Part shown: in pieces, positions 20,014-29,973 of the stretch
How the letters are laid out: every line of letters begins with the position of its first letter
How positions within the stretch are numbered: the stretch's first letter is position 1
Origin: Microbacterium enclense
GTDB lineage: Bacteria; Actinomycetota; Actinomycetes; Actinomycetales; Microbacteriaceae
Length of the DNA: 64,000 nucleotides
Reading direction: 5' to 3'
Assembly: GCF_001456955.1 (NCBI RefSeq)
Contig: NZ_KQ758473.1
Span: 141,785 to 205,784 of the forward strand
Position numbers and translations under genes: made by a program
Notes under the pieces: model-generated
What the model saw: only the letters and a program-made list of their open reading frames with translations
The model's database searches: none
What the model was told of the DNA's origin: nothing

Positions 20014-20074
20014 GAAACGCGATCCGCGCGATGAAACGCGTGCACAGGGCGTTTCTTCGCGCGAATCGCGTTTC
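20014..20074. repeat. 61-bp four-box palindrome, copy A
   Basis: Boxes GAAACG at 20014 and 20033, and CGTTTC at 20050 and 20069, i.e. offsets 0, 19, 36 and 55. The flanking arms (20013-20039 and 20049-20075) pair at 25 of 27 positions, giving a long hairpin with a 9-nt loop. It lies between nusB and the SNF2 gene, both on the + strand, and could also end nusB transcription. No U-tract follows. Confidence 0.8.
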
Positions 20075-20158
20075 TGCGTGCCCCGGAGTCCTCGCGAACC
20101 GCACCGCGGGGTCGCGCAGGCGCGCCGCGATGTCGGAGGCCTCGGGCAGGATGCTGCC

Positions 20159-23110
20159 GTGAGCTCCTGGCGCGACCTGCTTCCCGGGGGCGAGACGGCA
20201 GCCTTCGAGCCGCTCGCCCTCGGCATCGAGCTGCGCCAACGCGAGGCCTACGATCCCGCGCGGTGGGACGCCCGGGCGGTCGTGCCCGTGACCCCGCGCA
20301 TGCTCGCGCGACGGCAAGACGACCTGCAGCTCGTCGCACGCCCCCTCGTGCGCGGCGCGCGCGACGCCTGGATCCGAGCGGATGCCACGTGGGATGCCGT
20401 CCGGCGATCAACCGCCCGCTTCGACCCGGCGCACGTGCGGTGGTTCGCCGACGTGCACGCTCTCGCGCAGGCACGGCGAACGGCCGGGCCGTTCGCGCCG
20501 TCGGGTGACACCATCGCCCTCGACGCGGTCGACTCGCCCCTGCTCTGGCCGCACCTGCGCGCGGCGGAGTCGCTCGGCATCCCGATCGTGTCGATGAACC
20601 CGCAGCAGGCGGTGCGCCTCGCAGCCGACGCGGTCGCGCGGGTGACGGTCGACGCGGTCGGCGGGGGAGCGTTGCGCGTGTCCGCCGAGCTCGAGATCGA
20701 CGGCCGCTCTATGGATGCCGCTCACGCCCGGGCCATCGGCGGCTCCGGGCTGTTCGCGTACGAACTGGATCGCGATCCGGTGCCGCTCGTGCTCGCGGCC
20801 GTCGACCTGCCCGCGCCGCTGCCTGCGCTGCTGGGCACTCCGATCGTCGAGGTGCCGGCGGGCGAGTCCGCGGAGTTCGTCGCCGAGGTCTACCCGCGAT
20901 TGGCGCGCCGAGTGCCGCTGTCGGTGGGCGCGGGCGTTCCGTCGCCGCCGCCGGCACGCCCCACCCTCCTGGTGGACGTGTCGTACCTCGAGGGCGACGA
21001 GGTGCAGTACCGCCTCGACTGGGTGTATCCCGGCGGCCACCGCGCCGCGTGGACCGACGACGGCGAGCATCCCGACCGCGACGACCGCGCCGAGGCGCAG
21101 ATCGGCGAACGGTTCGAGACGGCGTGGATGTCGGCATCCGATCTACCGGTCGCTTCGCGGGCGCACCTGCGCGACGCGGATGCCGCGGTGTTCAGCGCAC
21201 ACGTGCTGCCCGCGGTCGACGTGGTCGACGAGGTGCGGGTGCGAACGCACGGCACGCGGCCGACGTTCCGCGAGCTGCGCGGCGACCCGTCGCTGCGCAT
21301 CACGACCGTCGAGTCCCTCGACCGCGACTGGCTCGACCTCGGAATCGCCGTCACGATCGACGGCCGTCTCATCCCGTTCGGTGTGCTGTTCACGGCGCTG
21401 TCGCGCGGGCGCACGCGCATCAAGCTGTCCGACGGGGCATGGTTCTCGCTCGCTCATCCGGCGCTCCAGCGTCTGCGCGAACTGCTCGACGAGGCCGCCG
21501 CGCTCGACGAATGGGAGACCGGGCCCCGCGTCCCGCGCACGCATCTCGCGCTCTGGGCGGAGTTCGAAGACCTCGCCGATCAGTCCGACGCCGCGGTGGA
21601 ATGGCGTCAGATCGCGCGGGCGCTGCGCGACAGCGCCGAGGTGCCGGAGGTGGCACCCCCGCCCGGGTTCCTCGCCGACCTGCGTCCTTACCAACGCGAG
21701 GGGCTCTCGTGGCTCGCGCTGCTGCACGCGCACCGGCTCGGCGGCATCCTGGCCGACGACATGGGACTCGGCAAGACGCTGCAGCTGCTCGCGCTGATCG
21801 CGCACACACGGGCGCGCGGCGAGACGCGGCCGTGGCTCGTCGTCGCCCCGACCTCGGTGCTGCCGACGTGGCGCGCCGAGGCCGCGCGTTTCGTTCCCGA
21901 CCTGAGGGTCGCCGTCGTCGAGGCCACCGCCGTCCGGCGCGATCGCACGATCGCCGACATCGCGAGCGCCGTCGACGTGGTCGTCGCGTCGTACGGCGTG
22001 GTGCGAGCGGATGCCGAGGAGTTCGCCGCGCCGCACTGGAGCGGCGTGGTGCTCGATGAGGCCCAGTTCGTGAAGAACCCCGCGACGCGCATCCACCGTG
22101 CCATCGCTGCGCTGCGCACCGACGCGGTGTACGCGGCCACGGGCACGCCGATCGAGAACGGACTCGACGACCTGTGGGCGTTGCTGGCGTTGACCGCGCC
22201 CGGGTTGTTCCCCTCGATCCGGCAGTTCCGCGAGGACTACACCCGCGCGATCGAACGGCTGCCCTCGGACGCCCCCACCGAGCTCTCGGCCGCCGCGACC
22301 GGCGCGCACCGCGACAAGATGCTCGAGAAGCTCCGTCGCCGGGTGCGGCCGTTCCTGCTGCGTCGCACGAAAGACGTCGTGGCATCCGATCTGCCTCCCA
22401 AGCAGGAGCAGGAGATCGCGGTGCCCCTCGGCCCCGCGCACCAGGCGGTGTACGACCGCGTGCTCCAGCGCGAGCGGCAGAAGGTGCTGGGGCTCCTCGA
22501 CGATCTCGACCGGCAGCGCTTCATCGTGTTCCGCTCCCTCACACTGCTGCGCATGCTGGCGCTCGCGCCCGGTCTCGTCGACGAGCGCGACGCGCACCTC
22601 GGTTCCGCCAAGCTCGACGTGCTGCTCGACCGGCTCGTCGAGATCGCCGCCGAGGGGCACCGCGCGCTGGTGTTCAGCCAGTTCACCTCCTTCCTCGACA
22701 TGGCGGCGCAGCGGTTGGATGCCGCCGGCCTCGCGCACGCGCACCTCGACGGCAGCACCACCCGGCGCGGCGAGGTGGTCGCCGGGTTCCGAGAGGGCGA
22801 TGCGCCCGTGTTCCTCATCAGCCTGAAGGCCGGCGGGTTCGGGCTCACCCTGACGGAGGCGGATTACGTCTTCGTCCTCGACCCCTGGTGGAACCCGGCC
22901 GCCGAGGCCCAGGCCATCGACCGCGCTCATCGCATCGGGCAGGACAAGAGCGTCTTCGTCTACCGGCTCATCGCCGAGGGAACGATCGAAGAGAAGGTGC
23001 TCGCGCTCCAGCGCCGCAAGGCCGCGCTGTTCGATGCGGTCATCGACGACGGCGAGGCGTTCGCCGCGTCGTTGGACGCCGACGACATCCGGGGGCTGCT
23101 CGGCCCGTGA
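20159..23110 (+). CDS. SNF2-family DEAD/DEAH helicase
   Basis: About 983 aa. The N-terminal half is a poorly conserved bacterial SNF2-associated region. The ATPase core has Walker A DDMGLGKT near residue 533, DEAQ near 631, and TGTPIENGLDDLW. The C-terminal helicase lobe has VFSQFTSFLDMAAQRL, SLKAGGFGLTLT, DPWWNPAAEAQAIDRAHRIGQ. Bacterial SNF2 ATPases remodel protein-DNA complexes or act with RNA polymerase; the substrate is unknown. I chose the GTG at 20159 because it precedes the first conserved-looking segment (SSWRDLLPGG). Confidence 0.9.
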   Translation: MSSWRDLLPGGETAAFEPLALGIELRQREAYDPARWDARAVVPVTPRMLARRQDDLQLVARPLVRGARDAWIRADATWDAVRRSTARFDPAHVRWFADVHALAQARRTAGPFAPSGDTIALDAVDSPLLWPHLRAAESLGIPIVSMNPQQAVRLAADAVARVTVDAVGGGALRVSAELEIDGRSMDAAHARAIGGSGLFAYELDRDPVPLVLAAVDLPAPLPALLGTPIVEVPAGESAEFVAEVYPRLARRVPLSVGAGVPSPPPARPTLLVDVSYLEGDEVQYRLDWVYPGGHRAAWTDDGEHPDRDDRAEAQIGERFETAWMSASDLPVASRAHLRDADAAVFSAHVLPAVDVVDEVRVRTHGTRPTFRELRGDPSLRITTVESLDRDWLDLGIAVTIDGRLIPFGVLFTALSRGRTRIKLSDGAWFSLAHPALQRLRELLDEAAALDEWETGPRVPRTHLALWAEFEDLADQSDAAVEWRQIARALRDSAEVPEVAPPPGFLADLRPYQREGLSWLALLHAHRLGGILADDMGLGKTLQLLALIAHTRARGETRPWLVVAPTSVLPTWRAEAARFVPDLRVAVVEATAVRRDRTIADIASAVDVVVASYGVVRADAEEFAAPHWSGVVLDEAQFVKNPATRIHRAIAALRTDAVYAATGTPIENGLDDLWALLALTAPGLFPSIRQFREDYTRAIERLPSDAPTELSAAATGAHRDKMLEKLRRRVRPFLLRRTKDVVASDLPPKQEQEIAVPLGPAHQAVYDRVLQRERQKVLGLLDDLDRQRFIVFRSLTLLRMLALAPGLVDERDAHLGSAKLDVLLDRLVEIAAEGHRALVFSQFTSFLDMAAQRLDAAGLAHAHLDGSTTRRGEVVAGFREGDAPVFLISLKAGGFGLTLTEADYVFVLDPWWNPAAEAQAIDRAHRIGQDKSVFVYRLIAEGTIEEKVLALQRRKAALFDAVIDDGEAFAASLDADDIRGLLGP

Positions 23111-23167
23111 GACCGTCCGCTCCCGAACTCGCCCTCTCTTCCCCGAACCCGTTCAGCATGCCCCGCG

Positions 23168-23173
23168 TAGACT
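23168..23173 (+). promoter_or_regulatory. Probable -10 box for the MBL/Rieske gene (TAGACT)
   Basis: TAGACT in the context GCGTAGACTCG, about 32 nt before the ATG, with ACAGGAG as ribosome binding site. Confidence 0.5.
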
Positions 23174-23204
23174 CGACAGGTTCCGTCCACGACACAGGAG
23201 CGAC

Positions 23205-24788
23205 ATGAAAGTCACCGGCCTCGGCCACGCAGGCATGTTCATCGAGACGGCGGGCGGCAGCATCCTCTGCGACCCCGTCATCGGTCCGAGCTTCTTCGGC
23301 TCGTGGTTCCCGTTCCCCGACAACCGGGCCCTCGACTGGGAGCGCTTCGGCCAGGCGGACTTCCTCTACATCTCGCACCGCCACCGCGACCACTTCGACC
23401 CCGCGCTGCTCGAGCGGTACGTCTCGAAAGACGTCAAGGTGCTTCTCCCCGAGTATCCGACCGACGACCTCGAGCAAGATCTCATCGCCCTGGGCTACAC
23501 GAACCTCGTGCGCACCGAGGCCGGCGTCCCCCTGCGGTTCGGCAACCTGAAGCTCATGGTGACGCCGCTGCGCGCGCCCTCCGACGGGCCCATCGGCGAC
23601 TCGTCGCTCTCGGTCGACGACGGCACGGCATCCGTGCTGAACCAGAACGACTCGCACCCCCTCGACCTCGAGAAGCTCTTCGATTTCGGCAAGCCCGACG
23701 CGTACTTCACCCAGGTCTCCGGCGCCATCTGGTGGCCCATGGTCTACGACCTGCCGCAGGACGCCAAGCAGAACTTCGCGCAGCTCAAGCGCGACGCGCA
23801 GAACAAGCGCGCGATGTACTACATCGAGAAAGTGGATGCCGAGCACGTCTTCCCCATGGCGGGCCCGCCGATGTTCCTGCGCGAGGAGCTGTTCCGCTAC
23901 AACGGCACGGGCCTCGAGAACGACTCGATCTTCACCGACCAGCGCGAGTTCCTCGCGCACATGACGCAGCAGCGCCCCGACCAGAAGGGCTACCTGTTCC
24001 TGCCCGGCACCGAGGTCGAGCTGCAGGGCTCCGACGTGACGGTGACTCAGACCCTGTACACGGATGACGAGATCGAACGCGTCTTCGGTGACAAGTGGAA
24101 CTACCTCGCCGCGCAGAGCGAGAGTCGCCAAGACGAGATCGCCGCCGAGGTGGCATCCCGAGCCGAGATCCTGTCGCCCGCCGAGATGCTCGCGGCGATC
24201 AAGGAATGGTGGGAGCCGCTGCTGCGGCGCGCCCGCACCATCCGCAACGGCGTCGGGGGAGCGGTGCGCTTCCGCATCGGCGAGCTCGACATGGTCGTGG
24301 ACTTCCCCAAGGCGAAGGTGCGCGAATACGCCGGCGAGGAGTGCATCTACTGGTACACGATCCCCGCCGACCTCGTCTCCACCAACATCCGCGACCACGA
24401 GATCGACTGGTCGAACTCGATCTTCCTGTCGATGCAGTTCGAGGTGGGTCGTTCGGGCAAGTTCAACGAGTTCCTCACCACGTTCCTCAAGTGCCTGTCG
24501 CGCGACCGCATCGAGTACGTCGAGAACTGGTACGCCGAGCAGTCCGACCAGACCGAGGATGCCGAGATCGACGGCTGGACCGTGCAGCGTCGCTGCCCGC
24601 ATCTGCGTGCCGACCTCACGAAGACCGGCAAGATCGAGGACGGCGTGCTGACGTGCTCGCTCCATGACTGGAAGTGGGACCTGGCGACGGGGCGCTGCCT
24701 GACCACGACGGGTCACCCGATCCGCTCCACGCCCAGCGGCGAGCGCGCGGCCGCCGAGCGTGCGGCCGCCGGGGTCGCCGCGAGCTGA
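23205..24788 (+). CDS. Metallo-beta-lactamase fold protein fused to a C-terminal Rieske [2Fe-2S] domain
   Basis: About 527 aa. The N-terminal MBL fold has the metal motif HRHRDH (residues 58-63), similar to UlaG-like lactonases. The C-terminus has a Rieske site: Cys464-x-His466 and Cys484-x-x-His487. The combination of Rieske and MBL domains recalls CMP-Neu5Ac hydroxylase, but there the Rieske domain is N-terminal. The reaction is unknown; an iron-dependent oxidation fed by an external reductase is plausible inference. Neighbours (SNF2 helicase, VOC protein) do not settle it. Confidence 0.85.
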   Translation: MKVTGLGHAGMFIETAGGSILCDPVIGPSFFGSWFPFPDNRALDWERFGQADFLYISHRHRDHFDPALLERYVSKDVKVLLPEYPTDDLEQDLIALGYTNLVRTEAGVPLRFGNLKLMVTPLRAPSDGPIGDSSLSVDDGTASVLNQNDSHPLDLEKLFDFGKPDAYFTQVSGAIWWPMVYDLPQDAKQNFAQLKRDAQNKRAMYYIEKVDAEHVFPMAGPPMFLREELFRYNGTGLENDSIFTDQREFLAHMTQQRPDQKGYLFLPGTEVELQGSDVTVTQTLYTDDEIERVFGDKWNYLAAQSESRQDEIAAEVASRAEILSPAEMLAAIKEWWEPLLRRARTIRNGVGGAVRFRIGELDMVVDFPKAKVREYAGEECIYWYTIPADLVSTNIRDHEIDWSNSIFLSMQFEVGRSGKFNEFLTTFLKCLSRDRIEYVENWYAEQSDQTEDAEIDGWTVQRRCPHLRADLTKTGKIEDGVLTCSLHDWKWDLATGRCLTTTGHPIRSTPSGERAAAERAAAGVAAS

Positions 24789-24791
24789 GCC

Positions 24792-25187
24792 GTGCCGGGT
24801 TTCCATCACGTCGAGGTCTGGGTCGAAGACCTGGCAGTGGCACGTGTCGAGTGGGGATGGCTGCTCACCGAGCTCGGTTTCGAGCGAACCGGCCAGTGGG
24901 CTCAGGGCGAGACGTGGAGCACGCACGACGGCCCATACCTGACGCTGACCACATCGCCGAACCTGTCGCGCCGTGAACATGACCGGAGCGCTCCCGGTGT
25001 GAATCACCTCGCGTTCCTCGGCGGCTCCCGGGCTCAGGTGGATGCCGTCATGGCTGCGGCGAGCGTGCACGGGTGGCGACCGTTGTACCACGAGCGATAT
25101 CCGTTCGCCGGCGGTCCCTCGCACTACGCCGGGTGGCTCGAGAATTCCGCGGGGTTCAAGGCGGAGATCGTCGCGGACGAAGACTGA
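24792..25187 (+). CDS. VOC (glyoxalase/bleomycin-resistance) family protein
   Basis: 131 aa. A single VOC domain with FHHVEVWVEDL at the start, PGVNHLAFLGGS in the middle and the closing LENSAGFKAEIV, giving His and Glu residues suited to a metal site. Substrate unknown. It starts with GTG 3 nt after the MBL/Rieske stop, so both are probably co-transcribed and may act in one pathway. Confidence 0.85.
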   Translation: MPGFHHVEVWVEDLAVARVEWGWLLTELGFERTGQWAQGETWSTHDGPYLTLTTSPNLSRREHDRSAPGVNHLAFLGGSRAQVDAVMAAASVHGWRPLYHERYPFAGGPSHYAGWLENSAGFKAEIVADED

Positions 25188-25377
25188 CCCGATCACGCGC
25201 CTCGTGCTCGGCTTGGGCGTCGTGCTCGATCACGCCACGTCACGCTCGGCTATGCGCGTCGCACTCTGCCACGAGCGTCGCGCTCCGTCACGCCGCGTCG
25301 AAGCGACGCGGAGATCTCGACCGCAGCAGCGTCGGCGGTCGCACCTCGCCCGTGCGCGGATCGGGTGGCGCGTGCAA

Positions 25378-27003
25378 TCAGTACGCGTCTCGACCGGTGA
25401 CGGGATCCCGCTCGCGCACGATCTTCTCACCGCGGTTGTGGATTCCCAGGTGATGGTTCCGGCAGAGCGGGACGCCGTCGTCGACGTCGGTCCTGGCCCG
25501 ATCCGCCGCCCAGTGATCGATGTGGTGCATCTCGCACTGCGAGATGGGGGCGCGGCATCCGATACCGACGCATCCGCCGTCGCGCACCGCGATCGCGATT
25601 CGCTGTGCGCGGGTGAACAGACGCTGGTGGCGTCCGACGTCGAGCGGGCGCCCCACGTTGCCCAGCGAGACGGGCAGCGCACCCGCGTCGCAGAGATAGC
25701 TCTCGACCACCCCGCCCGGAACGGAGCCGCCGCCGTCCTCCCAATGCCCGACGCCCCGCACCGTCGTCGGTGCCGAGCCGAGCGAATCCAGCGCAGCGCC
25801 CGCTCCGCGGTCACCCGACCTCGCCGCCGTCTCATCCGCGGAGCCGCCGCGACCGCTCCCCGCTCGCGAGACGTCCGTGTCCGCCGGGCCGACGGCTTGC
25901 CGAGCTCGGTCCGTCTGCGATCTCGCCCCGGCGACATCGTCGGCCACCGTATGCGGCGCGCCTCCGCCCGAGGCGCCGCCGACGCATCCGCTCTCGACCG
26001 CCCCCAGCGCAGACGCCTCCACCACGATTCGCACGCCCGGTTGCCGGTCGCCGAACGCCCGCGCCGGATCAGCCGCCGCTCCGGTGCGCATAACGGCGAC
26101 CAGCGTGTCGTACGCGATCTGCTCACCCGACCGCTCGTCGGAGGCGTCGGCGACGGCACGCGCACCGGCGCCGGTGCTCCCGGCATCCGCATCCACGAAC
26201 CGCGGCCCACGCCGCGGACGCAACGCCGCTTGCAGGATCGCATCGACCCATGTCGCCGCATCATCGTCGAACACGACCCGCCCGTGTCGCTGACCGTGCT
26301 CGTCGATCCACGAACGATACGACCGGGCGGCGAAGCGCTCCTCGAACCGCAGAGTCACCCCGACCGGGTCGAGGCGGTCTCGCGCGATCCGCGCAGAAGC
26401 CCGCACCTCCTCGACCGGTAGATGGGGCGCTTCGTCGATCAGCCGCTCGACGGCCGTGTGCCAGGCGCGGGAGAGGAAATCCGGATCGAGCTCGGGATAC
26501 CTCTCCACCGGCGGCTCGCCCAGCCCCACGCGGATCGCCTGGAACTGCGCGTGACTGAGCGCCCCGTGGCGAAGCGCCCCGCTCGTGCGATCGAGCCACG
26601 ACCCGCCACCATCCTCGGAGGCGGCGCGAGACTCGGCTCCAGAACCATCGCCGTCGTGCCCGACCGCGGGCGGAAGCGAGGGGAGCAGATCACCCCCGGT
26701 CTTCACCGCGCGCAACACCTCGCGCCGGCTCCGCCCGGTCAACGTCTGCAGCAGTTCCGTCGCGTTGCGGTGCCCCTGTCGTTGCGCCAGCCCCGCTCCG
26801 CCCAGCTCTCGCGCCGAACGCGCGTCGATCACCCGGGCCGCACAGGCCGCGAGCACGTCGAGGGCGTTGCGCGCCGCGGTGATCTCGCTCATAAATCCCA
26901 CGAGTTCGCGATCATCGAGCGCCTCGCACTCCCGCCCCCTCAGCAGTTCGACGACGCGCTCGCTCGCCACCCGCAGGCGGTCGCTCGGCGCGTTCACATC
27001 CAT
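25378..27003 (-). CDS. DUF222 / HNH endonuclease domain protein
   Basis: About 541 aa. The N-terminal DUF222 region (LRVASERVVELLRGRE onwards) and the C-terminal HNH domain (CEMHHIDHW, VPLCRNHHLGIHN) with two zinc-type Cys pairs match the 13E12-like family that is multi-copy in actinobacteria. A Gly/Ala/Arg-rich low-complexity linker separates them. Role unknown, possibly a mobile or defence nuclease. I chose the ATG at 27003. No clear ribosome binding site precedes it, but TACTTT lies 7 nt upstream on this strand, so it may be leaderless. It is divergent from pyrR. Confidence 0.85.
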   Translation of the reverse strand: MDVNAPSDRLRVASERVVELLRGRECEALDDRELVGFMSEITAARNALDVLAACAARVIDARSARELGGAGLAQRQGHRNATELLQTLTGRSRREVLRAVKTGGDLLPSLPPAVGHDGDGSGAESRAASEDGGGSWLDRTSGALRHGALSHAQFQAIRVGLGEPPVERYPELDPDFLSRAWHTAVERLIDEAPHLPVEEVRASARIARDRLDPVGVTLRFEERFAARSYRSWIDEHGQRHGRVVFDDDAATWVDAILQAALRPRRGPRFVDADAGSTGAGARAVADASDERSGEQIAYDTLVAVMRTGAAADPARAFGDRQPGVRIVVEASALGAVESGCVGGASGGGAPHTVADDVAGARSQTDRARQAVGPADTDVSRAGSGRGGSADETAARSGDRGAGAALDSLGSAPTTVRGVGHWEDGGGSVPGGVVESYLCDAGALPVSLGNVGRPLDVGRHQRLFTRAQRIAIAVRDGGCVGIGCRAPISQCEMHHIDHWAADRARTDVDDGVPLCRNHHLGIHNRGEKIVRERDPVTGRDAY

Positions 27004-27093
27004 AGAACAAAAGTACGAATGTCGGAACCGCGCCACCAGCGCACGAACACGACACCACCCGCACCCGCCCAGGATTCACCCCGCCCCACCCGC

Positions 27094-27099
27094 TAGACT
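27094..27099 (+). promoter_or_regulatory. Probable -10 box for the pyr operon (TAGACT)
   Basis: TAGACT about 60 nt before pyrR, just upstream of the PyrR-binding hairpin, giving a leader long enough to contain it. Confidence 0.55.
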
Positions 27100-27118
27100 C
27101 GACGCCGAACCACAGCAA

Positions 27119-27149
27119 CCTTTAACCCCGTCCCGTGAGGCGGAGAAGG
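27119..27149 (+). promoter_or_regulatory. PyrR-binding RNA hairpin in the pyr leader
   Basis: TCCCGTGAGGC (27131-27141) matches the PyrR-recognised loop consensus UCCNGNGAGGY. It is flanked by CCG (27128-27130) and CGG (27141-27143), and outer CCTT (27119-27122) can pair with AAGG (27146-27149). The ribosome binding site region (GAGAAGGGAG, 27143-27152) falls in and next to the 3' side. By analogy with mycobacteria, UMP-bound PyrR would stabilise this hairpin and block translation of pyrR and the operon behind it. Confidence 0.75.
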
Positions 27150-27158
27150 GAGCAGCGG

Positions 27159-27689
27159 ATGAGTACGCGCACCGTCATGCACGATGCCGATATCGCCCGC
27201 GCTTTGACGCGCATCTCGCACGAGATCCTGGAGTCCAACAAGGGACCGGAGGGACTCGTCCTTCTCGGCATCCCGACCCGCGGCGTCACGCTCGCGAACC
27301 GGATCGCTCCGCTGATCAGCGAGTTCGGCGGCGCACCCGTGCCGGTCGGCTCGCTCGACGTGACGATGTACCGCGACGATCTGCACCGCAACCCCACGCG
27401 GGCGCCGCGGAAGACCGAGATCCCCTCCGGCGGCATCGACGGCAAGACCGTCGTGCTGGTCGACGACGTGCTCTTCTCGGGCCGCAGCATCCGCGCCGCT
27501 CTCGACGCCCTGCAGGACATCGGGCGCCCCGCCGCCGTGCGGTTGGCGACCCTGATCGACCGCGGGCACCGCGAGCTGCCGATCCGCCCCGACTTCGTGG
27601 GCAAGAACCTCCCCAGCGCCCGCGACGAGCGCGTGAACGTCCGTCTTGCTGAGACCGACGGCATCGAAGAGGTGACCATCGAGTCATGA
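27159..27689 (+). CDS. pyrR: Bifunctional pyr operon regulator / uracil phosphoribosyltransferase PyrR
   Basis: 176 aa. Type I PRT fold with the PRPP loop [18 protein letters not shown] and [11 protein letters not shown], and the terminal region of PyrR proteins ([18 protein letters not shown]). It senses UMP and binds pyr leader RNA, and has uracil phosphoribosyltransferase activity in the family. ATG start 10 nt after GAAGGGAG. The stop overlaps pyrB (ATGA). Confidence 0.97.
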   Translation: MSTRTVMHDADIARALTRISHEILESNKGPEGLVLLGIPTRGVTLANRIAPLISEFGGAPVPVGSLDVTMYRDDLHRNPTRAPRKTEIPSGGIDGKTVVLVDDVLFSGRSIRAALDALQDIGRPAAVRLATLIDRGHRELPIRPDFVGKNLPSARDERVNVRLAETDGIEEVTIES

Positions 27690-28654
27690 GGCACCTGCTC
27701 GACACCCAGCACCTCTCGCGCGCCGACGCGCTCGAGATCCTCGATGTCGCCGAAGACATGGCCGACACCCAGCGCCGCGAGGTCAAGAAACTGCCGACCC
27801 TGCGCGGCAAGACGGTCGTCAACCTCTTCTTCGAGGACTCCACCCGTACGCGCATCTCGTTCGAGGCCGCCGCCAAGCGCCTCAGTGCCGACGTCATCAA
27901 CTTCTCGGCGAAGGGCTCCAGCGTCAGCAAGGGCGAATCGCTGCAGGATACGGCGCAGACGCTCCAGGCGATGGGGGCGGATGCCGTCGTCATCCGCCAC
28001 GGAGCGTCCGGGGCTCCGCGCACGCTCGCGACCTCCGGCTGGATCAGCGCGGGCGTCGTCAACGCCGGCGACGGCACGCACGAGCACCCCACGCAGGCCC
28101 TGCTCGACGCGTTCACGATCCGCAAGCGTCTGTTCGGCGACGCGAGCCGCGGCCGCGACCTCGACGGCATCCGGGTCACGATCGTCGGCGACGTGCTGCA
28201 CTCCCGGGTCGCACGCTCGAACGTGTGGCTTCTGCACACCCTCGGCGCGCACGTGACGCTGGTCGCCCCTCCGACGCTCGTGCCCCAGGACGTCAGCGGC
28301 TGGCCGGTCGAAGTCGACTACGACCTCGATCACGCCATCTCCACAGGCCCCAATGCGCTGATGATGCTCCGCATCCAGCTCGAGCGCATGAACGCCGCGT
28401 ATTTCCCGACTGAACGGGAGTATTCACGCCGTTATGGTCTCGACGCGCGACGTCTGGAGGCCTTGCCGACCGATAGCATTGTGTTGCACCCCGGTCCGAT
28501 GAACCGAGGTCTGGAGATTTCCGCCGAAGCCGCCGATTCGCCTCGTTCGACGGTGCTCGAACAGGTCACGAACGGCGTCTCCGTGCGGATGGCCGTGCTC
28601 TACCTGCTGCTCGCGGGCGAGCGCCCCGACACCGAGAAAGAGGACCTCCGATGA
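27686..28654 (+). CDS. pyrB: Aspartate carbamoyltransferase catalytic chain
   Basis: 322 aa. Carbamoyl-phosphate loop STRTR at residues 52-56, [10 protein letters not shown] loop, HPTQALLD, and [11 protein letters not shown] near the end. It forms carbamoyl-aspartate. No pyrI regulatory chain is nearby, so control is probably through PyrR. Overlaps both neighbours by 4 nt. Confidence 0.98.
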   Translation: MRHLLDTQHLSRADALEILDVAEDMADTQRREVKKLPTLRGKTVVNLFFEDSTRTRISFEAAAKRLSADVINFSAKGSSVSKGESLQDTAQTLQAMGADAVVIRHGASGAPRTLATSGWISAGVVNAGDGTHEHPTQALLDAFTIRKRLFGDASRGRDLDGIRVTIVGDVLHSRVARSNVWLLHTLGAHVTLVAPPTLVPQDVSGWPVEVDYDLDHAISTGPNALMMLRIQLERMNAAYFPTEREYSRRYGLDARRLEALPTDSIVLHPGPMNRGLEISAEAADSPRSTVLEQVTNGVSVRMAVLYLLLAGERPDTEKEDLR

Positions 28655-29973
28655 GCCACGCCACCCCCCAGACGCTTCTGGTGCGCGGCGCGCGCATCGA
28701 GGGTCAGGATGCCACCGACCTGCTCGTGCGTGACGGCGTCATCGCCGAGACCGGCGGCGGCCTGTCGCACGCGGGTGCCACCGTCGTCGACGCCGACGGA
28801 CTGATCGCCCTCCCCGGTCTGGTCGACCTGCACGTGCACCTGCGCGAGCCCGGATTCGAGGCATCCGAGACCGTGCTCACCGGGTCGCGCGCCGCCGCCG
28901 CGGGCGGGTTCACCACCGTGTTCGCCATGCCGAACACCTCGCCGACCGCCGACACCGCTGGTGTGGTGGAGCAGGAGCTCGCGCTCGGCGAAGCCGCCGG
29001 CTACGTGCACGTGCAGCCGATCGGTGCCATCACCGTGGGCCAGAAGGGGGAGCGGCTCGCGGAACTCGGCGCCATGGCCGACTCCCGCGCCCGCGTGCGC
29101 GTCTTCAGCGACGACGGCTTCTGCGTGTTCGACCCGCTCATCATGCGCCGGGCGCTGGAGTACGTGAAGGCGTTCGACGGCGTCGTCGCCCAGCATGCGC
29201 AGGACCCGCGACTCACCGAGGGCGCGCAGATGAACGAGGGTGCCGTGTCGGCCGAGCTCGGCCTCACCGGCTGGCCGGCGGTCGCCGAGGAGTCGATCAT
29301 CGCCCGCGATGTGCTGCTCGCCGAGCACGTCGGCTCGCGGCTCCACGTCTGCCACCTCAGCACCGCCGGGTCGGTCGACATCATCCGCTGGGCCAAGAAG
29401 CGCGGCGTCGACGTCACCGCCGAGGTCACTCCGCACCATCTGCTGCTGACCGACGAGCTCGTGCGCGACTACGACGCCCGGTACAAGGTCAACCCGCCGC
29501 TGCGCCGCGAAGAAGACGTCATGGCCGTGCGCGAGGGCCTCGCCGACGGCACGATCGACATCGTCGCCACCGACCACGCCCCGCACCCCGCTGAGGCGAA
29601 GGCCTGCGAATGGGCCGCCGCGGCGAACGGCATGGTGGGCCTCGAGAGCGCCCTGCGGGTCGTGCAGCAGGCGATGGTCGACACGGGGCTGCTCGACTGG
29701 GCCGACGTCGCCCGCGTGCTGTCGAAGACCCCCGCGCGCATCGGCCGCCTCGACGGACACGGTACGCCCGTCGCTGCGGGCCACCCCGCGTCGTTCACGC
29801 TGTACGACCCGCGTCCGTCGCGCCCGTTCGCGGTGACCGACCTGCGCGGTCGCAGCAAGAACTCGCCGTACCTCGGGCGGGAGCTGCCCGGCGAGGTGCG
29901 CTGGACCGTGCGCGCCGGCATCCCGACCGTCGCCGACGGTGCCCTGCTCGACACCCCCGGAGCGCTCGCGTGA
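28651..29973 (+). CDS. pyrC: Dihydroorotase
   Basis: 440 aa, class I. Metal-binding His61-x-His63 in [22 protein letters not shown], and [12 protein letters not shown] near residue 310. It closes carbamoyl-aspartate to dihydroorotate. Overlaps pyrB (ATGA) and the next gene (GTGA). Confidence 0.97.
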   Translation: MSHATPQTLLVRGARIEGQDATDLLVRDGVIAETGGGLSHAGATVVDADGLIALPGLVDLHVHLREPGFEASETVLTGSRAAAAGGFTTVFAMPNTSPTADTAGVVEQELALGEAAGYVHVQPIGAITVGQKGERLAELGAMADSRARVRVFSDDGFCVFDPLIMRRALEYVKAFDGVVAQHAQDPRLTEGAQMNEGAVSAELGLTGWPAVAEESIIARDVLLAEHVGSRLHVCHLSTAGSVDIIRWAKKRGVDVTAEVTPHHLLLTDELVRDYDARYKVNPPLRREEDVMAVREGLADGTIDIVATDHAPHPAEAKACEWAAAANGMVGLESALRVVQQAMVDTGLLDWADVARVLSKTPARIGRLDGHGTPVAAGHPASFTLYDPRPSRPFAVTDLRGRSKNSPYLGRELPGEVRWTVRAGIPTVADGALLDTPGALA

